Assembly: GCA_949152475.1 (NCBI GenBank)
Contig: OX424567.1
Span: forward strand, 19,865,402 to 19,929,401
Direction of reading: 5' to 3'
DNA length: 64,000 nucleotides
DNA from: Terebella lapidaria
Lineage: Eukaryota; Annelida; Polychaeta; Terebellida; Terebellidae
The notes under the pieces are model-generated. The model searched no databases and was not told the DNA's origin. It saw only the letters and a program-made list of their open reading frames with translations. Position numbers and translations under genes: made by a program. The stretch's first letter is position 1, and each line of letters begins with the position of its first letter. This document shows, piece by piece, positions 23,330-36,423 of the stretch.

Positions 23330-26300
23330 GTACCTTCACGTCCACGCACTCTCCTACATGTACCCATCCTGTCCTTTCACGTCCATGCCCTCCCCCACAT
23401 GCACTAACCTTGTCCCGTCATGTCCATGCCCTCTCCTATATATGTATCCATCCTGTCCCGTCCATGCCCTCCCCCACATGCACTCGCCTTGTCCCTTCAC
23501 GTCCATGCCCTCCCCCACATGCACTCGCCTCGTCTCTTCACGTCCATGTCCTCTTCTACATGCACTCGCCTTGTCCGGTCATGTCCATGCCCTCTCCCAC
23601 ATGCACTCGCCTTGTCCCTTCACGTCCATGTCCTCTTCTACATGCATTCAACCTGTCTCTTCACGTTTATGCCCTCTACTCATGCACTGACACTGTCCGT
23701 GTTTGTGCAGACTTCTCCTACATTACTCGCTCCAGATGTTCCTCTGCGTCCACGCCCTCTCTTACCTGTACCTGCCCTGTTCCTCTGTGTTTGTGCCGCC
23801 CGCTACATGCACCCGACTTGTACTCTATGCTTCTGTCGCCTACTAGCATCGCCCTGTCCCTGCCCTCTCCTACATGTATCCGATCCGACTGGCATATGTA
23901 CTCGTACAGTGCCCATGTGTTTATGTCCTCTGATACTTGTATTCACCTGGGGCTTCGTGTCCACTCTACTACATGTACCCACCTGGTCCCTTCGTGTTCC
24001 TATCCTCTGCTACATAAACCCAACCTCTCTTCTGGTGCCTGCAATCAACTACATACACACACCATGTCCCTTCGTGTCCCTGCACTCTACTACATATACC
24101 CACCCTGTCCCTTCATGTTCCTGCACTCTACTACATATACCCGCCCTGTCCCTTCATGTTCCTGCCCTCCACTACATATACCCACCCTGTCCCTTCGTGT
24201 TCCTGCCCTCTACTACATATACCCACCCTGTCCCTTCGTGTTCCTGTCCTCTATTACATATACCCACCCTGTCCCTTCGTGTTCCTGCCCTCTACTGCAT
24301 ATACCCACCCTGTCCTTTCGTGTTCCTGTCCGGTATTACATATACCCACCCTGTCCGTTCGTGTTCCTGTCCTCTACTGCATATACCCAGCCTGTCCCTT
24401 CGTGTTCCTGTCCTCTACTACATACACCCACGCTCTCGCTTGCTGCTGCTGTCCCTGCCCTCATCTACATATACCCACCCTGTTTGTTCGTGTTGCTGCC
24501 CTCTACTGCATATATCCACCATGTCCATTCGTGTTCCTGCCCTTAACTGCATATACCCAACCTGTCCGTTCGTGTTCCTGCCCTCTACTACATTTACCCA
24601 CCCTGTCCGTTCGTGTACATGCCCTCTACTACATATAGGCACCCTGTCGCTTCATGTTCATGCCCTCTACTGCATATACCCAACCTGTCCGTTCGTGTTC
24701 CTGCCCTCTACTACACATACCCAGCCTGTCCTTTCGTGTTCCTTCCCTCTACTGTATATACCCAACCTGTTCGTTCGTGTTCCTGCCCTCTACAACACAT
24801 ACCCAGCCTGTCCCTTTGTGTTCCTGCCCTCTACTGCATATACCGACCCTGTCCGTTCGTGTTCCTGCCCTCTACTACACATACCCAACCTGTCCGTTCG
24901 TTTTCCTGCCCTCTACTACACATAACCAGCCTGTCCCTTCGTGTTCCTGCCCTCTACTGCATATACCCAACCTGTCCGTACGTGTTCCTGCTCTCTACTA
25001 CACAAACCCACCCTGCCCGTTCGTGTTCCTGCCCTCTACTATATATACCCATCGTATCCTTCCGTGTTTCCGCACTCTTATACATATACAAACCCTGTTC
25101 GTTCGTGTTCCTGGCCTCTACTGCATATATACACCCTGTCCCTTCGGGTTCCTGCCCTCTACTACATATACCCACCCTGTCCTTTCGTGTGCCTGCCCTC
25201 TACTGCATGTACCCACCCTGTCCATTCGTGTTCCTGCCCTCTACTACATATACCCACCCTGTCCTTTCGTGTGCCTGCCCTCTACTGCATGTACCCACCC
25301 TGTCCATTCGTGTGCCTGCCCTCTACTGCATTTACCCAACCTGTCCGTTCGTGTTCCTGCCCTCTGCTACATATACCCACCTTTTCAGTTCGTATTCCTG
25401 CCCCGTATTACATATACCCAATATGTCCGTTCATGTTCCGGCCATCTACTACATATATCCATCACACCCCTTCGTGTACCTGCCCTCTACTACATATAGC
25501 CATCATGTCCATTCATGGTCCTGCCCTCTACTACATATACCCACCCTGTCCGTTCGAGTTCCTGCCCTCTACTACATATACCTATCCTGTCCCTTTGTGT
25601 TCCTGCCCTCTACTACATATACCCACCCTGTCCATTCGTGTTCCTGCCCTCTACTACATGTACTCGCCCTGTCCCTTCGTGTCCACGCCCTCTACTACAT
25701 GTACTCGCCCTGTCCCTTCGTGTCCATGCCCTCTACTACATGTACTCGCCCTGTCCCTTCGTGTCCACGCCCTCTACTACATGTACTTGCTCTGTCCCTC
25801 CGTGTCCACGCCCTCTACTACATGTACTCGCCCTGTCCCTCCGTGTCCACGCCCTCTACTATATGTACTCGCCCTGTCCCTTCGTGTCCACCCCCTCTAC
25901 TTCATGTACTCGCCCTGTCTCTCAGTGTACATGCTCTCAACTACATGTACTCGCCCTGCCCCTTCGTGTCCACGCCCTCTACTACATGTACTCGCCCTGT
26001 CCCTTCGTGTCCACGCCCTCTACTACATGTACTCGCCCTGTCCCTCCGTGTCCACGCCCTTTACTTCATGTACTCGCCCTGTCCCTCCGTGTCCACGCCC
26101 TCTACTACATGTACTCGTCCTGTCGCTCCGTGTCCACGCCCTCTACTACATGTATTCGCCCTGTCCCTTCGTGTCCAGCATTCTACTACATGTAATCGCC
26201 CTGTCCCTCTTTGTCCACGCCCTCTACTACATGTACTCGCCCTGTCCCTTCGTGTCCACGCCCTCTCCTACATGTACTCGCCCTGTCCCTTCATGTCCAC

Positions 26301-29300
26301 GCCCTCTACTACATGTACTCGCCCTGTCCCTTCGTGTCCACGCCCTCTACTACATGTACTCGCCCTGTCCCTTCGTGTCCACGCCCTCTACTACATGTAC
26401 TCACCCTGTCCCTACGTGTCCACGCCCTCTACTACATGTACTCGCCCTGTCCCTCCGTGTCCACGCCCTCTACTACATGTACTCGCCCTGTCCCTCCGTG
26501 TCCACGCCCTCTACTACATGTACTTGCTTTCCGTGTCCACGCCCTCTACTGCATGTACTGGCCCTGTCCCTCCATGTCCACGCCCTCTACTACATGTACT
26601 CGCCCTGTCCCTTCGTGTCCACGCCCTCTACTACATGTACTCGCCTTGTCCCGGCGTGTCCACGCCCTCTACTACATGTACTCGCCCTGTCCCTTCGTGT
26701 CCACGCCCTCTACTACATGTACTCGCCCTGTCCCGTGTCCACGCCCTCTACTACATGTACTCGCCCTGTCCCTTCGTGTCCACGCCCTCTACTACATGTA
26801 CTCGCCCTGTCCCGTGTCCACGCCCTCTACTACATGTACTCGCCCTGTCCCGTGTCCACGCCCTCTATTACATGTACTTGCCCTGTCTCTCAGTGTTCAC
26901 GCCCTCTACTACATGTACTCGCCATGTCCCGTCGTGTCCATGCCCTCTACTACATGTACTCGCCCTGTCCGTCCGTGTCCACGCCCTCTACTACATGTAC
27001 CCGCCCTGTACCTTCGTGTCCACGCCCTCTACTACATGTACTCGCCCTGTCCCTTCGTGTCCAGCATTCTACTACATGTAATCGCCCTGTCCCTCCGTGT
27101 CCATGCCCTCTACTACATGTACTCGCCTTGTCCCTTCGTGTCCACACACTCTACTACATGTACTCGCCCTGTGCCTTCGTGTCCACGCCCTCTACTACAT
27201 GTACTCGCCCTGTCCCTCCGTGTCAACGCCCTCTACTACATGTACTCGCCCTGTCCCTCCATGTCCACGCCCTCTACTACATGTACTCGCCCTGTCCCTT
27301 CGTGTCCACGCCCTCTACTACATGTACTCGCCTTATCCCTCCATGTCCACGCCCTCTACTACATGTACTCGCTCTGTCCCTCCGTGTCCACGCCCTCTAC
27401 TACATGTACTCACTCTGTCCCTTCGTGTCCAGCCTTCTACTACATGTACTCGCCCTGTCCCTTCGTGTCCACGCCCTCTACTACATGTACTCGCCCTGTC
27501 CCTCCGTGTCCACGCCCTTACTACATGTACTCGCCCTGTCCCTCCGTGTCCACACCCTCTACTACATGTACTCGCCCTGTCCCTCTGTGTCCACACCCTC
27601 TACTACATGTACTCGTTCTGTCCCTCCGTGTCCACGCCCTCTACTACATGTACTCGCTCTGTCCCTCCGTGTCCACGCCCTCTACTACATGTACTCGCCC
27701 TGTCCCTACGTGTCCATGCCCTCTACTACATGTACTCGCCCTGTCTCTTCGTGTGCACGCCTACTACTACATGTACTCGCCCTGCCCCTCTGTGTCCACG
27801 CCCTCTACTACATGTACTTGCTCTGTCCCTCCGTGTCCACGCCCTCTACAACATGTACTCGCCCTGTCCCTCCATGTCTCGCCCTCTACTACATGTACTC
27901 GCCCTGTCCCTCCGTGTCCACGCCCTCTACTACATGTACTCGCCCTGTCCCTCCGTGTCCACGCCCCCTACTACATGTACTCGCCCTGTCCCTGCGTGTC
28001 CATGCCCTCTACTACATGTACTCGCCCTGTCCCTTCGTGTGCACGCCCTCTACTACATGTACTCGCCCTGTCCCTCCGTGTCCACGCCCTCTACTACATG
28101 TACTTGCTCTGTCCCTCCGTGTCCACGCCCTCTACTACATGTACTCGCCCTGTCCCTCCGTGTCCACGCCCTCTACTACATATACACACCCTGTCCTTTC
28201 GTGTCCACGCTCTGTACTACATGAACTCGCCCTGTCTCTCAGTGTCCACGCCCTCTACTACATGTACTTGCCCTGTCCCTTCGTGTCCACGCCCTCTACT
28301 ACATGTACTCGCCCTGTCCCTCCGTGTCAACGCCCTCTACTACATGTACTCGCCCTGTCCCTCCATGTCCACGCCCTCTACTACATGTACTCGCTCTGTC
28401 CCTCCGTGTCCACGCCCTCTACTACATGTACTCGCCCTGTCCCTACGTGTCCATGCCCTCTACTACATGTACTCGCCCTGTCTCTTCGTGTGCACGCCTA
28501 CTACTACATGTACTCGCCCTGTCCCTCTGTGTCCACGCCCTCTACTACATGTACTTGCTCTGTCCCTCCGTGTCCACGCCCTCTACTACATGTACTCGCC
28601 CTGTCCCTCCATGTCTCGCCCTCTACTACATGTACTCGCCCTGTCCCTCCGTGTCCACGCCCTCTACTACATGTACTCGCCCTGTCCCTCCGTGTCCACG
28701 CCCCCTACTACATGTACTCGCCCTGTCCCTGCGTGTCCATGCCCTCTACTACATGTACTCGCCCTGTCCCTTCGTGTGCACGCCCTCTACTACATGTACT
28801 CGCCCTGTCCCTCCGTGTCCACGCCCTCTACTACATGTACTTGCTCTGTCCCTCCGTGTCCACGCCCTCTACTACATGTACTCGCCCTGTCCCTCCGTGT
28901 CCACGCCCTCTACTACATATACACACCCTGTCCTTTCGTGTCCACGCTCTGTACTACATGAACTCGCCCTGTCTCTCAGTGTCCACGCCCTCTACTACAT
29001 GTACTTGCCCTGTCCCTTCGTGTCCACGACCTCTACTACATGTACTCGCCCTGTCTCTTCGTGTCCACGCCCTCTACTACATGTACTCGCTCTGTCCCTC
29101 CATGTCCACGCCCTCTACTACATGTACTCACTCTGTCCCTTCGTGTCCAGCCTTCTACTACATGTACTCGCCCTGTCCCTTCGTGTCCACGCCCTCTACT
29201 ACATGTACTCGCCCTGTCCCTCCGTGTCCACTCCCTCTACTACATGTACTCGCTCTGTCCCTCCGTGTCCACGCCCTCTACTACATGTACTCGCCCTGTC

Positions 29301-32300
29301 CCTCCGTGTCCACGCCCTCTACTTCATGTACTCGCCCTGTCCCTTCGTGTCCACGCCCTCTACTGCATGTACTCGCCCTGTCCCTTCGTGTCCACGCCCT
29401 CTACTACCCTGTCACTCCGTGTCCACGCCCTCTACTACATGTACTCGCCCTGTTTCTTCGTGTCCAGCCTTCTATTACATGTACTCGCCCTGTCCCTCCG
29501 TGTCCACGCCTCTACTACATGTACTCCCCCTGTCCCTCCGTGTCCACGCCTCTACTACATGTACTCGCCCTGTCCCTCCATGTCCCGCCCTCTACTACAT
29601 GTACTCGCCCTGTCCCTCCGTGTCCACGCCCTCTACTACATGTACTCGCCCTGTCCCTCCGTGTCAACGCCCTCTACTGCATGTACTCGCCCTGTCCCTT
29701 CGTGTCCATGCCCTCTACTGCATGTACTCGCCCTGTCCCTTCGTGTCCACGCCCTATACTACCCTGTCCCTCCGTGTCCACGCCCTCTACTACATGTAAT
29801 CGCCCTGTCCCTTCGTGTCCACGCCCTCTACTACATGTACTTGCCCTGTCTCTTCGTGTCCATGCCCTCTACTACATGTACTCGCCCTGTCCCTTCGTGT
29901 CCACGCCCTCTACTACATGTACTCGCTCTGTCCCTCCGTGTCCACGCCCTCTACTACATGTACTCGCCCTGTCTCTTCGTGTGCACGCCTACTACTACAT
30001 GTACTCGCCCTGTCCCTCTGTGTCCACGCCCTCTACTACATGTACTCGCTCTGTCCCTCCGTGTCCACGCCCTCTACTACATGTACTCGCCCTGTCGCTC
30101 CATGTCCACGCCCTCTACTACATGTACTCGCCCTGTCCCTCTGTGTCCACGCCCTCTACTACATGTACTCACCCTGTCCCTTCGTGTCCACGCCCTCTAC
30201 TACATGTACTCGCCCTCTCCCTCCGTGTCCATGCCCTCTACTACATGTACTTGCCCTGTCCCTCCGTGTCCACGCCCTCTACTACATGTACTGGCCCTGT
30301 CCCTCCGTGTCCACGCCCTATACTACATGTACCCGCCTTATCCCTCCGTGTCCACGCCCTCTACTACATGTACTCGCCCTGTCCCTTCGTGTCCACGCCC
30401 TCTACTACATGTACTCGCCTTATCCCTCCGTGTCCACGCCCTCTACTACATGTACTCGCTCTGTCCCTCCGTGTCCACGCCCTCTACTACATGTACTCAC
30501 TCTGTCCCTTCGTGTCCAGCCTTCTACTACATGTACTCGCCCTGTCCCTTCGTATCCACGCCCTCTACTACATGTACTCGCCCTGTCCCTCCGTGTCCAC
30601 GCCTCTACTACATGTACTCGCCCTGTCCCTCCGTGTCCACACCCTCTACTACATGTACTCGCCCTGTCCCTCTGTGTCCACGCCCTCTACTACATGTACT
30701 CGCTCTGTCCCTCCGTGTCCACGCCCTCTACTACATGTACTCGCTCTGTCCCTCCGTGTCCACGCCCTCTACTACATGTACTCGCCCTGTCCCTGCGTGT
30801 CCATGCCCTCTACTACATGTACTCGCCCTGTCCCTTCGTGTGCACGCCCTCTACTACATGTACTCGCCCTGTCCCTCCGTGTCCACGCCCTTTACTACAT
30901 GTACTTGCTCTGTCCCTCCGTGTCCACGCCCTCTACTACATGTACTCGCCCTGTCCCTCCATGTCCCGCCCTCTAACACATGTACTCGCCCTGTCCCTCC
31001 GTGTCCACGCCCTCTACTACATGTACTCGCCCTGTCCCTCCGTGTCCACGCCCCCTACTACATGTACTCGCCCTGTCCCTGCGTGTCCATGCCCTCTACT
31101 ACATGTACTCGCCCTGTCCCTTCGTGTGCACGCCCTCTACTACATGTACTCGCCCTGTCCCTCCGTGTCCACGCCCTCTACTACATGTACTTGCTCTGTC
31201 CCTCCGTGTGCACGCCCTCTACTACATATACACACCCTGTCCTTTCGTGTCCATGCTCTGTACTACATGAACTCGCCCTGTCTCTCAGTGTCCACGCCCT
31301 CTACTACATGTACTTGCCCTGTCCCTTCGTGTCCACGACCTCTACTACATGTACTCGCCCTGTCCCTTCGTGTCCACACCCTCTACTACATGTACTCGCT
31401 CTGTCCCTCCATGTCCACGCCTCTACTACATGTACTCGCCCTGTCCCTCCGTGTCCACACCCTCTACTACATGTACTCGCCCTGTCCCTCTGTGTCCACG
31501 CCCTCTACTACATGTACTCGCTCTGTCCCTCCGTGTCCACGCCCTCTACTACATGTACTCGCTCTGTCCCTCCGTGTCCACGCCCTCTACTACATGTACT
31601 CGCCCTGTCCCTGCGTGTCCATGCCCTCTACTACATGTACTCGCCCTGTCCCTTCGTGTGCACGCCCTCTACTACATGTACTCGCCCTGTCCCTCCGTGT
31701 CCACGCCCTTTACTACATGTACTTGCTCTGTCCCTCCGTGTCCACGCCCTCTACTACATGTACTCGCCCTGTCCCTCCATGTCCCGCCCTCTAATACATG
31801 TACTCGCCCTGTCCCTCCGTGTCCACGCCCTCTACTACATGTACTCGCCCTGTCCCTCCGTGTCCACGCCCCCTACTACATGTACTCGCCCTGTCCCTGC
31901 GTGTCCATGCCCTCTACTACATGTACTCGCCCTGTCCCTTCGTGTGCACGCCCTCTACTACATGTACTCGCCCTGTCCCTCCGTGTCCACGCCCTCTACT
32001 ACATGTACTTGCTCTGTCCCTCCGTGTGCACGCCCTCTACTACATATACACACCCTGTCCTTTCGTGTCCACGCTCTGTACTACATGAACTCGCCCTGTC
32101 CCTCAGTGTCCACGCCCTCTACTACATGTACTTGCCCTGTCCCTTCGTGTCCACGACCTCTACTACATGTACTCGCCCTGTCCCTTCGTGTCCACACCCT
32201 CTACTACATGTACTCGCTCTGTCCCTCCAAGTCCACGCCCTCTACTACATGTACTCACTCTGTCCCTTCGTGTCCAGCCTTCTACTACATGTACTCGCCC

Positions 32301-33520
32301 TGTCCCTTCGTGTCCACGCCCTCTACTACATGTACTCGCCCTGTCCCTCCGTGTCCACTCCCTCTACTACATGTACTCGCTCTGTCCCTCCGTGTCCACG
32401 CCCTCTACTACATGTACTCGCCCTGTCCCTCCGTGTCCACGCCCTCTACTTCATGTACTCGCCCTGTCCCTTCGTGTCCACGCCCTCTACTGCATGTACT
32501 CGCCCTGTCCCTTCGTGTCCACGCCCTCTACTACCCTGTCACTCCGTGTCCACGCCCTCTACTACATGTACTCGCCCTGTTTCGTCGTGTCCAGCCTTCT
32601 ACTACATGTACTCGCCCTGTCCCTCCGTGTCCACGCCTCTACTACATGTACTCGCCCTGTCCCTTCGTGTCCAAGTCCTCTACTACATGTACTCGCCCTG
32701 TCCCTTCGTGTCCACGCCCTCTACTACATGTACTCACCCTGTCCCTCCGTGTCCACGCCCTCTACTACATGCACTCGCCCTGTCCCTCCGTGTCCATGCC
32801 CTCTACTACATGTACTGGCTCTGTCCCTCCGTGTCCACGCCCTCTACTACATGTACTCGCCCTGTCCCTTCGTGTCCACGCCCTCTACTACATGTACTCG
32901 CCCTGTCCCTCCATGTCCCGCCCTCTACTACATGTACTCGCCCTGTCCCTCCGTGTCCACGCCCTCTACTACATGTACTCGCCCTGTCCCTCCATGTCCC
33001 GCCCTCTACTACATGTACTCGCCCTGTCCCTCCGTGTCCACGCCCTCTACTACATGTACTCGCCCTGTCCCTCCGTGTCAACGCCCTCTACTGCATGTAC
33101 TCGCCCTGTCCCTTCGTGTCCATGCCCTCTACTACATGTACTTGCCCTGTCTCTTCGTGTCCACGCCCTCTACTACATGTACTCGCCCTGTACCTTCGTG
33201 TCCACGCCCTCTACTACATGTACTCGCTCTGTCCCTCCGTGTCCACGCCCTCTACTACATGTACTCGCCCTGTCGCTCCATGTCCACGCCCTCTACTACA
33301 TGTACTCGCCCTGTCCCTCCGTGTCCACGCCCTCTACTACATGTACTCGCTCTGTCCCTTCGTGTCCACGCCCTCTACTACATGTACTCGCCCTGTCCCT
33401 CCGTGTCCACGCCCTCTACTACATGTACTTGCCCTGTCCCTCCGTGTCCACGCCCTCTACTACATGTACTGGCCCTGTCCCTCCGTGTCCACGCCCTATA
33501 CTACATGTACCCGACCGGTT
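23330..33520. repeat. Giant minisatellite, 41-bp unit, ~230-250 copies, stop-free on the + strand
   Basis: The unit starts CTGTCCCTCCGTGTCCACGC and ends CTCTACTACATGTACTCGCC. Three zones are visible: divergent copies with CCCCCACATGCACTCGCC (23.3-23.7 kb), copies with GTTCCTGCCC and TACATATACCCACC (24.0-25.65 kb), and copies with GTCCACGCCC and TACATGTACTCGCC (25.65-33.5 kb). Higher-order copies are offset by about 739 bp (27.87/28.61 kb) and 818 bp (30.96/31.78 kb). Because 41 is not a multiple of 3 and no forward frame contains a stop, all three + frames read a shared 41-residue cycle, giving frames up to 2,011 codons. There is no gene evidence; the ORFs follow from the unit. Confidence 0.95.
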
Positions 33521-33594
33521 ACTGTGTTTCTGAGCTGTCTCACACCGCCATAAATTTCCTAGCGAGGAGAAATATTCTACTGCAATATTATACA

Positions 33595-33850
33595 CTTTAT
33601 TTATCAGTCAGATAATCAGATGTCAAGTTCATTCAACAACATTTTGATTAAACACCTGATACATGTTCATCTACATATGACATTAATAGGAGTATATCCA
33701 CACTAAATGCATCCCAGAACAGTTCAATGAACGGAATGGAGAACTCTTATTTTGCACCATGCTTTCTATAATTTGTTCACAAATTTATCATTCAGTTAAT
33801 CAGACGTCAAATTCATTCATCAATATTTCGATCAAACCCGTGATACAGGC
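33595..33850. repeat. Two diverged copies of a ~66-bp segment
   Basis: TTTATCAGTCAGATAATCAG...CCTGATAC (~33,598-33,662) and TTTATCATTCAGTTAATCAG...CGTGATAC (~33,783-33,847) are ~80% alike, ~187 bp apart. Confidence 0.55.
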
Positions 33851-33879
33851 ACCATTCAATTATATTGTAACAACAATAA

Positions 33880-34805
33880 ATTAGCCCAAGGGCTGAAATA
33901 GGTTACTGGACAATTTTGTGTTTTTTCAGTCATTTTGTGCTTGGACCTTGAAAATAAGGTCAAAGGTCATATTCAAGGTCATCAGAATATTCAACATACC
34001 AGTATATCATTTCCTATATGTCCACAGTTGATCCCCAAGCTGTATAGTCGACAAAAGGTGAGATATTATCCATTCTGTGTTCTGCCCTTGAAAATGAGGT
34101 CAAAGGTCAAATTCAAGTCATCCGAATATTTGACATATCATTTCCTATTGATTCCCAAGCTGTAAAGTCAATAAGCTAGATATTAGCCATATTTTGTGCA
34201 AATGACCTTGAAAATGAAGTCAAAGGTCAAATTCAAGGTCATCAGAATATTCGGTTCATATCATTTCCTATATGTCCACAATTGATTCCCAAGCCATTAA
34301 GTCGACAATAAGCTAGATATTAGCCATTTTGTGCTCTGACCTTGAAAATGAGGTCAAAGGTCATATTGAAGCCCATCAGAATTTTCGGCATATATCATTT
34401 CCTATATGTCCACAATTGATTGCCAAACTCTTATCTCAATATTAAGTGAGATATTAGTAACAATGTGTCCCACTATGAACCCTAGGAGAATTTAACATGG
34501 AAGTCCCATTTGGGCTAATAAGTTTGGGCCTAAATGGCCCACTTCGAGCGATTCAAGGGCAACAAAATTTATGCACGTTATGAAGGACATCCTCGTGCAA
34601 AAAAAAGGAAAAAAAGTTACTGAACAGATTTTTTAACATTTCAAAAAATTGCGAAAATCAAAACTAAAAAATACCTCCTTCTTGAATTATTTGCATTTTT
34701 GTGCTAAATTTCAGAAAGATTCGACCGTAAACAAAATGTGGACAATGACCCCGGATGACAGACAACGACGGACAACGGACGCAACGCCAAGCCAATAGGT
34801 TATCG
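33880..34805 (-). repeat. Inverted copy of the TGACCTTGA/GTCCGTC element
   Basis: The order is the reverse complement of 8,085-9,540: GGTTACTGGACAATTTTG end, units with AGGTCAAAGGTCA and TCAAGGTCATCAGAATATTC, TCATTTCCTATATGTCCAC, then a GACGGACAACGGACGCAACG end. Perfect AGGTCAAAGGTCA occurs at 33,957-33,969, 34,097-34,109 and 34,351-34,363. Confidence 0.7.
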
Positions 34806-34908
34806 GGCCATAGGTCTGGAAACCTGAAATCAACAAATCTTAAGCTAGTCAAGTTCCAACAAATCTTAAGCTAGTCAAGTTCCAGCTTCCATTTGATAGA
34901 TGTTAAAG

Positions 34909-36413
34909 TCACATTTTTTTCAGCTTTCTTCTGGCAGTTTGATTAGAATTGTGCACCCAATTCTTCACATCTTTCCAACTTCGAAAACGCAAGGCTGGTT
35001 CATTTCTAATGGCATTGTCACAGCCGATTCTGTTTGGAACCTTCAAGGTTCTCAGATTCTTATCCAGCTGCCGCCTTACTGCTGCCTTCTCTTCTGTGGT
35101 CCAAGGTCTTCGAGCACTGATGACCTTCTTAGGAGGTGGGGGCTGCGGGACTTCTGGAATGAACACATATTTCATTAATCAGCACCTTCTCCACATGGCT
35201 ATACATAAAATTAGCCCAACGGCTGAAATAGGTTACTGGACAATTTTTACATGTGACCATAAGATATAGCACTCAAGCTCATCTGAGGTCAAGTTCAAGG
35301 TCACCAAAAGTTGTGCCATATATGGCTTCCTATATGCTCATAATACAAACCTAAGCCACTTTATAATGGCCACTTTGTAATGGCCATTTTGAACTTTCAA
35401 GGTTATCGAAGGTCAAATCCAAGGTCACCACAAAATATTATCAAACAGATTTTGTGCAAATGACAACTGCTGTTAACATTGAAAATCCCTATCTCGAGCC
35501 GAAATGGGGAAAATTCAAAATGGCCACCGAAAGTGGCCCAATCCAGAACTTATGTCCCGAGTTCAAAATCAAGCTCCGTTTCGCTCTACGACTCACCGTT
35601 TCCGAGATACTGCCACTTTTCGTTCAACATGGGAAACTCTAAAATTGGGCAAGGCCAAATTCAACGAACATGGGGTTTGTGCTGTACTATGTGCTAGTCA
35701 TATAGATTTTCTGAGCCCAATTAGAAAAAAATTCATCGAACAGATTTTGTGCGAATGGCAACTACATTTAACATGGGAAATCCCTATCTCAAGCCTAGAC
35801 CGAATTTGCAAAGGCCCATGGATCGGCCCGAAACAAGGTCCGGAGATATGTACCCATAGAACATTTTATGAATTACAGCAATATTCATCAAACAGATTTT
35901 TCCCAGCGTTTGACAACGCGGACGCCGCCGACCGACGGAAGCCGGACGCTACCTGATGACAATAGCTTATCAAACCTTTGGTCCGGTAAGCTAAAAACAT
36001 CGTGTCTTTACGGACAAATACTATTAAACAGCCTGGAAGGAGATATAAAGGAATTGAAGAGACACATCATTTAGAAGTACTTGCCTTCATCAGAACTGTT
36101 TGGTTCAAATTCTTCATCAAGTTCATCCTGTTCGCTTTTCTCATCTTCAATCAGTTCTGTAAAATATACAATGCTAATGATGAGCTGAGTGTCCAATGGA
36201 AATGGGTCAGAACAATTATACACAATCAAATATCATCATGAGCACTGACATCATGTTGACATTATAATATTTACCGTTTTCATCAAACTTGATAGTGTCA
36301 TAGTTTGCGCCCTGTTGTACGTGCCCGGTATTAATCAGATGGAGAACCTTGGATACTTTTGCAGCCTGGAACACATCATCAGCCAATCTGTAAAAATTTC
36401 TGTGGACCTTCAT
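34909..36413 (-). CDS. 3' exons of a tyrosine-recombinase-like protein with SANT/Myb-like tail (partial)
   Basis: Three exons join in phase: 36275-36413, 36085-36156, 34909-35153 (151 codons to a stop). The first begins at a CAG acceptor and reads MKVHRNFYRLADDVFQAAKV; the VHRxFYRL...AKVSKxL pattern is what I recall from large uncharacterised animal proteins whose core resembles tyrosine recombinases (H...Y end of the active site). The middle exon is acidic (EDEKSEQDELDEEFEPNSSD). The last has PWTTEEKAAVRRQL...CDNAIRNEPALRFRSWKDVKNWV, a SANT/Myb-like module often C-terminal in that family. The second intron uses AG|GCAAGT, the consensus of rare GC-AG introns; a GT at 36,080 would break the frame. 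Upstream exons are unresolved. Whether it is a domesticated gene or part of a Crypton-like transposon is not decidable here. Confidence 0.6.
35205..35985 (-). repeat. Relative of the GTCCGTC element inside the recombinase-like gene's intron
   Basis: It starts with GGCTGAAATAGGTTACTGGACAA and contains AAGTTCAAGGTCACC. It ends with GACGCCGCCGACCGACGGAA and CGGACGCTACCTGATGAC. It also holds GTTTCGCTCTACGACTCACC, shared with the tandem repeat at 40.8-41.2 kb. Lies between the last two exons. Confidence 0.55.
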
Positions 36414-36423
36414 CTGTGTGGTT

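Noticed and set aside
24941..30976. A 2,011-codon open frame and its companions as giant Cys/Pro/Ser-rich proteins
   Set aside because: All three forward frames read the same 41-residue cycle, because the 41-bp unit has no forward stop. There is no signal peptide, splice context or non-repeat domain.
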